In this document: in pieces, positions 33,559 through 42,429 of the stretch
Layout: each line of letters starts with the position of its first letter
How positions within the stretch are numbered: the stretch's first letter is position 1
Origin: Kalaharituber pfeilii
Taxonomy: Eukaryota; Ascomycota; Pezizomycetes; Pezizales; Pezizaceae
Assembly (NCBI GenBank): GCA_015179045.1
Contig: WHUZ01000018.1
Coordinates: 186,001-250,000 of the forward strand
Reading direction: 5' to 3'
DNA length: 64,000 bases
The notes under the pieces: model-generated
What the model saw: only the letters and a program-made list of their open reading frames with translations
What the model was told of the DNA's origin: nothing
The model's database searches: none
Translations under genes and position numbers: made by a program

Positions 33559-34575
33559 TCACTGCCGACGTGCGCCCACGGAGGTAGGGAGCTCTGAGGG
33601 GAGGTGCAGGCGTTGTGCTAGCTGGAAGATGTGCTCTGGATGGACTTCTATGTACCGGCGGTAAGCTTCTGACTTCCACCTGCCCAGGAGTTGAATCTCA
33701 TCTGCCGATAGGCCTGCCATGTGTGCTGAGGTTGCTGCCCCTCTACGGAAAGAATGACCAGAGTACTGGCCGCGAAAACCCAATTGACGGAGGATCTGAC
33801 GCAGCCTATCCACCACGTACTCACGTGTGAATGGTAGACCGTTCTGGCGGAAGAAGAGTGGAGATTCTGGTCCGGCTGGGACAAGTTGGTACAAGCGGTG
33901 GAGTGACGCGACTGGGCATGCCTCGTCTGCCGATGCCGCAATGGTGAGGGTTATACTCTGCCGGAAGGGGTCTGTTTTGCTCGCCGGCAGCTTCAAGTAC
34001 AGCCTGGATCCGGACCCCTCGAACTGGATCGATTTGCGGGTGAGGTGCCACTGTGGGGCGTCTTGTTCCCACGCTGACCAGGTGAATTCTCCCACCCGGA
34101 GGAAACCCGCGAATGCGAGGCAGAATGCTGCGTGCAGCGTGACTTCATCAAGGGACTGACCTATCGCCAGCTGCTCTATTATTTGAAGCAGGACATCCCG
34201 GGTAATCGGAAGCCTTTCGCGCCGTCTTGTCTCTGGCTCGCTATGAAATCGCTTGATTCCCCGAATGATTCTTTGCAGCCTTAGATCTTGGAACGCCTCG
34301 ACCGGGTGGCCTAAATCGACATGAAGGGATCGGAGCCCGGTTAGGTAGAGTTTTATTGTGTCTGTCTTTATCTTTCCTGCGAGAGAGGCCACCCATTCAC
34401 AGAGGGATGCTGCGGTTGCTGGGAAGATTGGGATACCGCGAAGGGCGCAGAATAAGGCGTATTCCCTTCTTGCTGAGTGGTAGGTTTTTCTTGTGGAGGC
34501 TGAGAGGCCCCACCAGAGGTATCTAGCTGCTCGCCGCGGGAGGTCTGGGACGTCGCTGTACCACGACTCCGGGGG
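33559..34575 (-). CDS. Tyrosine recombinase of the Ngaro-like element
   Basis: Phage-integrase-type tyrosine recombinase that would insert the circular cDNA. The frame opens after a TGA at 34576-34578 and has no ATG near its start; the N-terminal SAM-like core-binding part (LSASTRKTYHSARREYALF, LCEWVASLAGKIKTDTIKLY) is upstream of the first usable start, so it is probably made by frameshift from the overlapping RT frame (overlap about 34523-34575). Catalytic residues are visible in order: Arg in FAGFLRVGEFTW, His-x-x-Arg in GHSFRRGAATS, Trp in LLGRWKS and the Tyr nucleophile in YRRYIEVHP. All are intact, so the enzyme may be functional. Confidence 0.88.
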   Translation of the reverse strand, partial: PPESWYSDVPDLPRRAARYLWWGLSASTRKTYHSARREYALFCALRGIPIFPATAASLCEWVASLAGKIKTDTIKLYLTGLRSLHVDLGHPVEAFQDLRLQRIIRGIKRFHSEPETRRRERLPITRDVLLQIIEQLAIGQSLDEVTLHAAFCLAFAGFLRVGEFTWSAWEQDAPQWHLTRKSIQFEGSGSRLYLKLPASKTDPFRQSITLTIAASADEACPVASLHRLYQLVPAGPESPLFFRQNGLPFTREYVVDRLRQILRQLGFRGQYSGHSFRRGAATSAHMAGLSADEIQLLGRWKSEAYRRYIEVHPEHIFQLAQRLHLPSELPTSVGARRQ

Positions 34576-36275
34576 TCATGCGTAACCTGGAGAGCTGGGG
34601 TGCGAGGTTAGCCACTTTCTTAAAATCAAAGCGAGATAGGCTATCAGCTAATTTGTTCTCCCCCGTAGGTATCCAGTGAGCCGCGAGCTCAACGTCTTCT
34701 TTTGCGCATAGGAGCGTGATCTTCCGCAGCGGGTCCATTGCTGCCCCCTTCATCGATCGCCTAGCGAGGCCATTCACAACTGCGGTATTGTCACTGTGGA
34801 TGTGCAGCCGTGCACCATGCCATTTGTTTCCCCAGCGGCGGAACGAGTGGAGGACTGCGGCCATTTCCTTGAAGTTGATATGTTTGCTCCGGTGCCTACG
34901 TGGTAGTCTGGAGGAGAATGCACTCTCCAGCGGGATGGCTGTGAGGTCATAAGCTGACGTTGCAGACGCTTCAAGTTTGGGGAGGTAGTAGCCCCCAATC
35001 CCTTTGCGGCCCGACGCATCGGTCCAGAGGGCGAACTCTAGGCGGTGGGGATGGATTATGGACGTTCCGTCCCATGATGGGAGAAAATTTAACCACCAGT
35101 GCAGGTCTGCACGCATCTCGGCTGTGATATGGCACCTCCGGGAGGGTGCTGAATAGGATGAGAGGGCATTGTATAAGCGTCTGAGAAAGGTACGTCCCAT
35201 TGGGACTACTTTTGCTGCAAAGGATAAAAACCCTGTCAACGATTGCAGTTCTAGCAGTGTGATTGACCGACGTTTGAGATACAGCCTAAGGAGGAGGAGT
35301 GCTTTCGTATATTTGTCCGAAGGGAGACGTGCTTGCATGGTCTCGGTATCGATTTGGATTCCTAGGAATTCGGCGACTGTCGCTCGCAAGCTCTTTGAGG
35401 CTTTGACCTGAAGACCTAGATCTTTACAGATATCGGCGAAGTCTTGCTCGTACCGGTCGGCATCTGTGTCGGCGTGTGGGTTGAGTACATTGAGGAAGTC
35501 ATCTAGGTACTGGAGTATATCTTCCCAGCTCTTCTCGTTTTCTAAAATCCATCGCAGACCTTTTGCAAACAAGTCGAAGATGAATGGGGAGGTACGCAAG
35601 CCAAAGGGGAGGTATTTGTCGTACCACCAGCTTCCTTCCCACGTGAATCCTAGCAGCCACCAGTCCTCGGGTGATACTGGAACGTGGCGGAAGGCATTCG
35701 CTAGGTCTCGTTTGACAAGAATAGCTCCCTTTCCTCTTTTCGCAACTGCCGTAAGGGCTTCGTCGAACTTAACGTATGTGAGAGTTCCCCAGGTGGGGGG
35801 TATGTGGTCATTGACTGAGTTTCCCCGGGGGTGAGATAGGTGATGGATTCTTCGCCATCCTCCATCGCCTTTTGGGACTAGACCCAAGGGTGAGGAAATG
35901 AATTTTTTGGGCAGCTCGGTGACCTGTCCCACGCGGGCATGGGTGAGTTGTTCGCGGAGGTCCTCGGTCAGGACCTGTGGGGCGTCATTCGCGGACGGGA
36001 GGTTTTTACTTAGTATTACTTGGTCAGGCCCAGTATAGCCTATCTTTGCTCCATATTCAATTATTCGTACTAGTGTACTAACATAGTAGCGATCTGGATG
36101 GTTTTTTGAGCCAGCGGGCCCATCCCTGGGGCTGCAACGGGCCTGGGTCTACTTTTTGGGGATTGTCACTGCGGGGCGTCACATGGTAAGGGAAAGACAC
36201 GAAGGACTCCAAAGAACAGTCTTTATTCTCTAGCTTAACACTAGACGTCTCAACCTGAAAATCCCCCATTAATTG
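34523..36275 (-). CDS. RT-RNase H polyprotein of the Ngaro-like element
   Basis: The reverse transcriptase core runs from VTELPKKFISSPLGLVPKGD through LVKRDLANAFRHVPV, LPFGLRTSPFIF and the catalytic QYLDDFLNVL. RNase H follows with D in LWTDASGRKGIGG, E in INFKEMAAVLHSF, D in IHSDNTAVV and a distal D in ENKLADSLSR, so the active sites are complete. Upstream of 35932 coding continues as NHPDRYYVSTLVRIIEYGAK, reached from gag by reading past the gag stop in the same frame (QLMGDFQ...) and then a +1 change at the A-run in WLKK/NHPD near 36098. That change may be programmed or a single-base lesion. There is no protease domain. Confidence 0.88.
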
Positions 36276-37343
36276 TTACCGGCCCGGTTGTTGCACTCGA
36301 TCCGCCAGTGGGGCCGTGTTCCCTTCTGATGCTGGTGCCCGGCAGTTTGGGTGGGGCTTTCCGCATGTCGAGCAGACATGTGCATAGCGGCAGTTTTGGC
36401 TTCGGCACGTCCCACTATTAAAGCGGAAGCACGGTAGGAGGTTGCCGGATGTTGACGTTGAGGGCGCTGAGGGCGGCCACTGCTTCTGCCGCTTCGCATC
36501 TGGCTCGTTACGTGGGGGGCGTTTGGTGAGGAGGTATTGGAGTGCCGGGTCGTGTTCCCGCCACCCTTTTGGGTCGTATACATCGACGAGGATTCTCTTT
36601 TGATGGAAGGCCATATGGAAGATTCGGACACTTTCCCATGTATGGACTTGGAGAAGATCGTACAGGAGGAATCTGTAATCTCCAAGAGCGGCACCCAGGG
36701 GGACCTTTACACCTTGCGGAGCAAAGTGTATTATCGCCTGACAGTAAACCTCAAAGGGTTGTATCAACATACCGATTGACCGGTATTCCTCAATATCAAT
36801 CTCTCGAGTGGTAGCGCCATGCGGGCCTGGTGTGACTTCCTGCTTGCGTTTCTTGGCTGCGGCCATGGAATAAAAAGACGCATTGACTTTTAACAAGTCC
36901 TCAGCTCTGAAACGGCCATCGAGAATATCTCGCCAGACAGTGGAATCCACTACAGGGTACCGGATGTGTAGGGGTAATATCTGAGCCTCCTTACCGTCAT
37001 CCTGTGGATTGTTTGGGGTATTTGGCACCACCGTGGTTGGAACTGCAGTACTCGGGTTTATCGTTGGGGCTCCTGCGTTCGTTGGGGTTCCTCCGTTTGT
37101 TACTGGTGCATTCGCCGTCTGTGACTGCTGCAGGCTTTGGAGGACTTGCTGAGCAATCGCATCCATTACAGCTCTAGGGAATTCGCCTATTTGTGCAGAG
37201 CTGGTGGAATCGTTAGGTAGTGGTGGTGTTCCTGGCACCTGAAGGGTCGCGGTTCGTGAGGAATTCGAGGTGATTGACGATGCAGGTGCCTGGGTTGTGG
37301 ATGTCGGTGTCTGTGACCGGGTACCGTATGGGTGGCTCATCAT
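36276..37343 (-). CDS. Gag-like protein of the Ngaro-like element
   Basis: 355 residues from the ATG-ATG at 37343 (MMSHPYGTRSQT). The N-terminal third is Thr/Ser/Pro/Gln-rich and probably disordered. The middle is a folded-looking segment (VVDSTVWRDILDGRFRAEDL ... YGKQ-type helices), and the C-terminus has two Cys/His clusters: CFRFNSGTCRSQNCRYAH (C-x8-C-x4-C-x3-H) and CSTCGKPHPNCRA, expected to bind nucleic acid. The same frame is open further upstream into repeat A1 (to 37688), but the start inside the repeat is less likely. The stop is followed by the in-frame QLMGDF of the pol region. Confidence 0.75.
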   Translation of the reverse strand: MMSHPYGTRSQTPTSTTQAPASSITSNSSRTATLQVPGTPPLPNDSTSSAQIGEFPRAVMDAIAQQVLQSLQQSQTANAPVTNGGTPTNAGAPTINPSTAVPTTVVPNTPNNPQDDGKEAQILPLHIRYPVVDSTVWRDILDGRFRAEDLLKVNASFYSMAAAKKRKQEVTPGPHGATTREIDIEEYRSIGMLIQPFEVYCQAIIHFAPQGVKVPLGAALGDYRFLLYDLLQVHTWESVRIFHMAFHQKRILVDVYDPKGWREHDPALQYLLTKRPPRNEPDAKRQKQWPPSAPSTSTSGNLLPCFRFNSGTCRSQNCRYAHVCSTCGKPHPNCRAPASEGNTAPLADRVQQPGR

Positions 37344-37430
37344 GATTTTTTTGGGTGTATAGGAAGGATTCTTGAGCAAAGCGTGCAATAGAAATGCGTA
37401 GTGAAAAAAAACGTCGTAGAGCGTGCAATT

Positions 37431-37690
37431 GGGTGACTTCTGCGATTTCGTATGGCTTGCGAATCGCAGCGGCTTGAGGAGGGAATGCAAGGCCTCTCCT
37501 CCCTCTCTATATAGCACGAGGGCAGCACGTGACCATCTCCCTGTGACTTCCCGAATGGGAAGACCTCTTCTCGTGGCTTGGTGGCGACCGTGGAGGCTCT
37601 GTTGGTGGCTTGTTGGTGGCTCGGTCACGGGCCTCCGGGCCAGGGTCGCTGTCAAGCCTCGTCCATTAGCCTGCGGCCTAACCGCCAAAT
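37431..37690 (-). repeat. Split direct repeat A1 (5' end)
   Basis: 260 bp identical by eye to A2. It contains CTCTATATAGCACGAGG, whose complement carries a TATATAGAG motif suited to a promoter for the element. Confidence 0.88.
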
Positions 37691-37747
37691 ATTATGTTTA
37701 TGAATCATGCAATAACGCCACAGCACCAACTTCATGCCACACCGCTT

Positions 37748-37816
37748 TGCCCTGCCTCTTGCCCTGCCATGGCGAACAGCTGCAAGCGGGGTCATGTGAC
37801 AAAAAAAAAAAAAATG
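37748..37816 (+). mobile_element. Type B micro-retroposon, 69 bp
   Basis: TGCCCTGCCTCTTGCCCTGC, CATGGCGAACAGCTGCAAGC, GGGGTCATGTGAC and an A-tail of 14-15, flanked by CCACACCGCTT / CTACACCGCTT (37737-37747 and 37817-37827). The right arm of the inverted repeat shows the site without it. Confidence 0.85.
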
Positions 37817-37831
37817 CTACACCGCTTAGTT

Positions 37832-37886
37832 ATCGCCATAGCCCATAGGGCGGCACGCGATTAAATATTTTTAAGAAAAAAAAAAA
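37832..37886 (+). mobile_element. Type A micro-retroposon, 55 bp
   Basis: ATCGCCATAGCCCATAGGGC, GGCACGCGATTAAATATTTT and an A-rich tail, flanked by a perfect CCGCTTAGTT (37822-37831 and 37887-37896). Its left duplication overlaps the right duplication of the type B insertion, so it landed second, at the scar of the first. Confidence 0.88.
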
Positions 37887-38519
37887 ACCGCTTAGTTGCA
37901 AGCCATGCATTCCGTGACTTCCTCACTTGCCTGATATGTTACACCTGCCTGTCTAGTCATGGTTCTGCAGTCACGTCATGCAATGCTCATCATGTATATA
38001 ATCCTGTTTGTTCTGCATCTCTTTACTCAATCAGACTTATTGGACCCAACGGTACAGATCTTCTTTATTCCTTCAGAGAAGTTCTCTTTCCTACGTGACG
38101 AAGCCCTCCTCATTCTACGTGCGAAGCCGGAATTCCAGGGTCGACGTTAAAACATAGCGGTGCAAGTCAACAATACTCTGACAACAGACTGCATCTGCCA
38201 TGGAGACTGTGCAAGAAAACATTGAGAGACATCAATTTTCACACTCTACACAGGACGCTTCACTGGACAAATTACTGTAACTTGGGCCTTTTATTGATCC
38301 AATCAAATCGTAGCTTGCATCTTCTGGTAGCCAAGCGGAAGAATCCGACGGTGTGCTGTCTCAGCACCGTATCTTCGGCTGAGTACTGTTTGAATTTTCT
38401 GCATATCAGAACCGTCCCAAAGCATCAATTCGCTGCTGCCTTGAAACAGATTTTTTGTGCGCATATCACTTCTCGCACCATCGATTTTGCAATTAAATCA
38501 GCATCAACTTTAAAACCTC

Positions 38520-38935
38520 AGGAAAAAGCAGAAAGCCCGGAGTGCCGGTGGTGCGGAGAAGAAGAGGAATCCACCACACATGTGCTCACCAGATGTAAAA
38601 CTTGGAAAAAGAAACTACCGGGAGGAAGAACAGAACTGATCGATCCACCCAAGAGCAAAGACAAAGACTTTCTGGTAGGTATCTTAGAATGGGCGGGACA
38701 ACTCTATTAGCGACGGCAGGCGACGAAAGAGTGACGGGAATATCTGACTTATCTTTTCCTTAATTTCCTCATTGACTTAATTTCCTTAAGCTTCAATCTA
38801 TTTCTGTACAGGTGACGAGAAAGAGACGGGAATATCTGACTTATTTTTTCCTTAATTTCATTGTTGACTTAAATTTCCGATGTACCTAGCCTCGCCATAG
38901 CCCATAGGAGGCACGCGAGTATTGATATTAAAAAA
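38520..38935 (+). mobile_element. LINE A 3' fragment
   Basis: Codes in frame for the ORF2 C-terminus (SPECRWCGEEEESTTHVLTR, then CKTWKKKLPGGRTELI to GILEWAGQLY, stop 38710). The 3' UTR contains a tandem near-duplicate of about 80 bp (GACGGGAATATCTGACTTAT at 38737 and 38829) before the hairpin and tail. It lies between the arms of the inverted duplication. Confidence 0.82.
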
Positions 38936-39061
38936 GAAAAAAAAATCGACTTCCAGGTTGAAGGTCATTGGCTCACTCTCACCTCTAACACCAAGGAATA
39001 GCCCAAGGGGTATATTTTTGTCCAACTCAATTATTAATGTTCCATTGGGCAGCTCTGGCAC

Positions 39062-39155
39062 ACTTTTTTTTTTTATATATATCATTACTCGCGTGCCGCC
39101 CTATGGGCTATGGCGAGGTCTAGTTACATCAAAACAAAGTACCAAGCTCTGTAGT
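39062..39155 (-). mobile_element. LINE A 3'-end fragment
   Basis: T tail, ATATCATTACTCGCGTGCCG, CCCTATGGGCTATGGCGAGG, then TCTAGTTACATCAAAACAAA, identical to the 3' UTR of the LINE A at 60580-62055. The duplication is uncertain (AGCTCTG on both sides). Confidence 0.7.
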
Positions 39156-39164
39156 ACCTTGATG

Positions 39165-39402
39165 GGAGGGCTTCATCACGTAGAACAAGAACTTCCTAGA
39201 AGGGAATAAAGAAGTTCTGTACCGTTGGGTCCAATAAGTCTGATTGATTAAAGAGATGCAGAACAAACAGGATTATATACATGATGAGCATTGCATGACG
39301 TGACTGCAGAACCATAACTAGACAGGTAGGTGTAACATATCAGGCAGGTACAGAAGTCACGGAAAGCATGGCTTGCAACTAAGCTGTGGCGTTATTGCAT
39401 GG
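39165..39402 (-). repeat. Right arm of the inverted duplication
   Basis: Reverse complement of 37705-38110 without its insertions, for example GGGTCCAATAAGTCTGATTG and GATGAGCATTGCATGACGTG. The two arms differ at scattered positions only. Confidence 0.8.
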
Positions 39403-39461
39403 ATTTATAGGTGAAATGAAAGAACAGAACAGACAGACGAAACAGCAATCAGAAAGAACTA

Positions 39462-40210
39462 GCGGTGGTCATCAATTATCTACGGTACGGTAAGGTGGAA
39501 CATTCGTACATTTCATATCCCTGTACGTCTAGCCATTTGCGGCCGGCAATTGATGACTGGTCCAAAACGCAAAAAAGCTAAGGCTTGCACTCTGGAATTG
39601 TAGTCTCATTCAACCCCTACCCCGCATATCAACACAATCACAAAATCGCAATGCCTCGTATAAGCCAAAAAGCATCAATACAGAAGAAAATAGATGCTGA
39701 AATCGATGTTTTGATGAGAGCAATGGAGTATGATTTAGATTCGGAGTTTGACTCAGAGTACAGTTCAGAGGAAGAAGAGGAGGACTTAGAGGAGCTTCAG
39801 GAGCTTATAGATAGGAGTGATAATATTGCAGCTAACCGATATTTCAACCGTGGCAAAAACTCTGCTGGAAGACAAGACTCAAATATTCTATCAAAATTGA
39901 TTAATTAATATCCAGATCCAGCATTTCTTGCTATTTTTCAGATGCAAAGAGCCTCCTTTTGGTACCGTGCGGTGCAGTGCGGTGTGGGGTTGCGTTGAGT
40001 GGGGGCGGTTTGAGGCAAATCTACGGTAAGGTACGTGGTTTTCCAAAAAGTACGGGACTATTTCGTGCCGTAGATTTTTCAGAAATGTACGGTGATAACG
40101 TACCTTGCCTTACATTTCAGGGCGGAACATAGCCAATGAGCGTTGTTGCCAAGACACGGGAAATGTACGAATGTTCTACTTACCTTACCGTAGATAATTG
40201 ATGACCACCA
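39462..40210 (+). mobile_element. PIF/Harbinger-like non-autonomous element
   Basis: 749 bp with inverted ends: left GCGGTGGTCATCAATTATCT-ACGGTA, right the complement ending TGATGACCACCA. The 3-bp duplication CTA (39459-39461 and 40211-40213) fits the PIF/Harbinger preference. Subterminal TACGGTA/ACCTTACCGTA motifs recur at both ends (39480-39496, 40020-40035, 40090-40115, 40182-40195). The interior keeps a short N-terminal transposase-like frame (39651-39908). Confidence 0.82.
39651..39908 (+). pseudogene. Acidic N-terminal remnant of a transposase
   Basis: 85 residues from MPRISQKASIQKKIDAEIDV to a stop at 39908. The middle is strongly acidic (EYSSEEEEEDLEELQEL), followed by NRYFNRGKNSAG. 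By position inside a PIF/Harbinger-like TIR element it is likely the first part of a transposase whose DDE catalytic domain has been deleted. It could still be expressed as a short protein, but I see no catalytic residues. Confidence 0.5.
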
Positions 40211-40281
40211 CTACTATCTATTAGCAACAGTAATTAGAAAGAAATATCTATTAGTAACAGCAACATAGGGGTCCCGGATGT

Positions 40282-40351
40282 TTTTTTTTTCTTTGTTTAT
40301 TTCACATAACCCCGCTTGCAGCTGTTCGCCATGGCAGGGTCAAAAGGGAAT
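40282..40351 (-). mobile_element. Type B micro-retroposon inside a small gene
   Basis: T-rich tail, TATTTCACATAACCCCGCTT, GCAGCTGTTCGCCATGGCAG and GGTCAAAAGGGAAT, flanked by the perfect 13-bp duplication GGGTCCCGGATGT (40269-40281 and 40352-40364). It interrupts the 3' end of the frame at 40340-40531. Confidence 0.9.
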
Positions 40352-40531
40352 GGGTCCCGGATGTAAGGTGATAGCTCGAACACGGGTGGCTGGAGTCATG
40401 TTTTGACATTTTCTGATGATGACACATCCCGTCTGATTTCTCCAGCTGATCACAGTGGCTATGTTACTTCGGGCTGATGGGATGACATCATGTACTGAGC
40501 ATCTGGCACTGTACTCACTGAAACACAGCAT
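40340..40531 (-). pseudogene. Small protein truncated by a retroposon
   Basis: 63 residues, ending KCQNMTPATRVRAITLHPGP and then IPF-stop, where the last residues and the stop codon come from the type B micro-retroposon at 40282-40351. Skipping the insertion (one copy of its target duplication), the frame reads on to CCCY-stop, as in the paralogue at 29437-29670. The open frame probably extends upstream as part of a longer gene. Function unknown. The insertion therefore altered the C-terminus by loss of a terminal Cys-Cys-Cys-Tyr. Confidence 0.45.
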
Positions 40532-40619
40532 CCGCTCATAACCTGCACTGTTGATCAGGGCTGTAGGAGGACCTCGTATTATGGAGAATCGAGCGATATT
40601 CTAATTGGTTTACCAGATA

Positions 40620-41485
40620 CGAAATTAACAACTACAGTAACCTGCCAAGTTTGTGTCCTTCGGGAGACAGCGATCGTCCGCAGCGAAACATTGCTGCATG
40701 ACACTAAAAGCTCGTGGAAGCAAGCTGGCAGTGTGAATTCCTCGCGTGTTAGCATCTGCATTACTCGGAGGGAACCAATTCGGTCGTTCTTGCACGCCTG
40801 CACACACCCACCTTCATTTTCTTTCCTTTTCCTGTTTCTTATTTCCTATTTTAGTCACAACCCCGCTTGCTGCCTCTTATAATCTGCAGGCGCTATTGGT
40901 CTCACCATACCAACGTGATCAACCGTTGAACACGGTTGTGGTGAAACATCGCACTTGAAATGACTATAATGCGTTTCAATAAGAGTTACTCGAGTGCAAA
41001 CATATGCGGGGAGTATCAAAACACCCATTCGTCTCGTTTGCCGGTGTGTTTGCCTAACTTGAAGATTGGTGACGAAGTAGTAGACGTTTACTTCAATTCG
41101 TTTGATTTTGCCAGGTGGGTCTTTCAATACCAGGACTACATAGGCTATGTGGCTGGCTGTTGATTGTTACTGGCTGGGTATTCTTGCGCGACTCTCCGCG
41201 CGAATAATGGACTCTATATGCAAACGAAGTATACACTTATCGCTGGCATGCACCCTGGTTGTCGAAATAATCGCCGCTTGGACAGAGCCAAGACAGAGGA
41301 AGCAGGTCTGTGGTACAGGATGGTACAGGTCCACAAGAGTTCTGCATGGATCGATAGGGTCATAAGGTCATAATGTTAGTTGAGGGCCTGAAGGTCAAAG
41401 ACACAGAGAGCTGAAAGCCAACGCAAGTTGAGAAGTCGAAGTGACGTTTCCTGCATTAGTGGATCTTGGCGATTATTAACCATAT
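40620..41485. other. No gene recognised
   Basis: Nothing supportable is seen; overlapping open frames on both strands (40579-41373) lack motifs. Confidence 0.3.
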
Positions 41486-41489
41486 CGTA

Positions 41490-41556
41490 TTTTTTTTTTT
41501 TTTTTATTTTTTTTTAATATCATTACTCGCGTGCCGCCAGATAGGCTATGGCGAGA
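41490..41556 (-). mobile_element. Type A micro-retroposon, 67 bp
   Basis: T-rich tail, AATATCATTACTCGCGTGCC, GCCAGATAGGCTATGGCGAG, flanked by a perfect 12-bp duplication AACCATATCGTA (41478-41489 and 41557-41568). Confidence 0.9.
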
Positions 41557-41855
41557 AACCATATCGTAGCACTGTGGTTCAAAGTTGTTATTGTATCAAC
41601 CCTTAGGTACTACTTTAATTATGACTACATACCTCCTCCCTGCGTCACAGGAACTTCCCAAATGATGCATGACAAATGGCAGGAAATTCAGGGCTTCCGT
41701 CTCTCCTCAGTTATGTCAATGTCAATCCCCTTGACCTCAACGCCCTCCTTTCATTGCAACCGGAGTGAAAGAAAACCTCTCGATGAAGATGTTAACCAAT
41801 ACAAATTGAAACACAATATCGCAAGTTCGTTGAGGTAAATCATATGTATCATATA

Positions 41856-42227
41856 TCACACAGCAACCTTCTTGAAGGTAATTCTTGAATCCTCGGGATG
41901 GCGCCCGCCAGTGATCCGCCCGCCAAGATGGTCTTTGTCTTGCGGCAAAATCGTTAAGCATCCCCCCTCAAGTCTCGCACTATGTTCAGGTTCGTATCTT
42001 CCTGCATCTGCAGCCCTGTTTTTATAGAGATTCTGAATCGTAATGAAGTTAAGAGGACCGGAACAGTCTGGTGCTTTTTCCCCCTCGCTGATGCTGAGTT
42101 GACCGGGCTGATCCGAGCTCTTAACATGATGGTCAATCATTATCGGTAGTGTGCACTTGTTCTCTATGGTGATATTATAAAGGTCGAGCTCCTCCATATT
42201 GGTAATTGCACACCTCGGGAGAGCCAC
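41856..42227 (-). CDS. Hypothetical small protein or last exon
   Basis: A 123-codon open frame with balanced composition. The first ATG in frame is at the NMEELDLYN block (about residue 11), and just upstream TTATCTTCTCCTAG with a CTGAC branch site (about 42230-42250) looks like a splice acceptor, so this is probably the last exon of a longer gene. A TATAAAAG on the minus strand near 42380-42388 could be its promoter. The protein has no signal peptide or membrane segment, and four Cys. I do not recognise the family; the alternating pattern (NITIENKCTLPIMIDHH, GCLTILPQDKDH, SRITFKKVAV) suggests a beta-rich fold. Confidence 0.4.
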   Translation of the reverse strand: MALPRCAITNMEELDLYNITIENKCTLPIMIDHHVKSSDQPGQLSISEGEKAPDCSGPLNFITIQNLYKNRAADAGRYEPEHSARLEGGCLTILPQDKDHLGGRITGGRHPEDSRITFKKVAV

Positions 42228-42429
42228 TCTAGGAGAAGATAAAGTCAGTCAACAATATCAATGATGTTTGCGAGCTAAGGTATAAGTACTTGAGGAAATT
42301 TATTAAACGTCGTACCACTTGCAAGTCCAAACGTGATGTTCGGGAGGTTGACTTGCAAAATGAAAGGCAAGGTTCGGAAGCTTTTATACTGGCGACTGAG
42401 TAAACGTCTACAGGAAATAATATGACACA

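Larger units (their letters stand above)
32825..37690 (-). mobile_element. Ngaro/PAT-type tyrosine-recombinase retrotransposon
   Basis: A 4866-bp element with split direct repeats. In transcription order (minus strand): A1 37690-37431 (260 bp), gag, RT-RNase H, tyrosine recombinase, B1 33540-33339 (202 bp), A2 33338-33079 (260 bp), B2 33026-32825 (202 bp). A1 matches A2 and B1 matches B2 at essentially every base I compared, so insertion was recent. The A1-ORFs-B1-A2-B2 plan plus a recombinase and no integrase, protease or methylase is the definition of the Ngaro/PAT branch of YR elements, which replicate through a circle and make no target duplication. No clear duplication flanks it here. 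Confidence 0.92.
37705..38110 (+). repeat. Left arm of a large inverted duplication
   Basis: From GCAATAACGCCACAGC through TGTTCTGCATCTCTTTACTC and TTGGACCCAACGGTACAG to about TACGTGACGAAGCCCTCC, the sequence is repeated in reverse orientation at 39165-39402. The left arm has since received two micro-retroposons (37748-37816, 37832-37886) that the right arm lacks. Neither arm codes for protein that I recognise; the sequence could be an LTR relic. Confidence 0.8.

Noticed and set aside
36090..36110. A canonical -1 slippery site A-AAA-AAC between gag and pol
   Set aside because: The heptamer is present, but the zero frame reads CTC-AAA-AAA-CCA and the pol frame is +1, so the -1 model does not fit.
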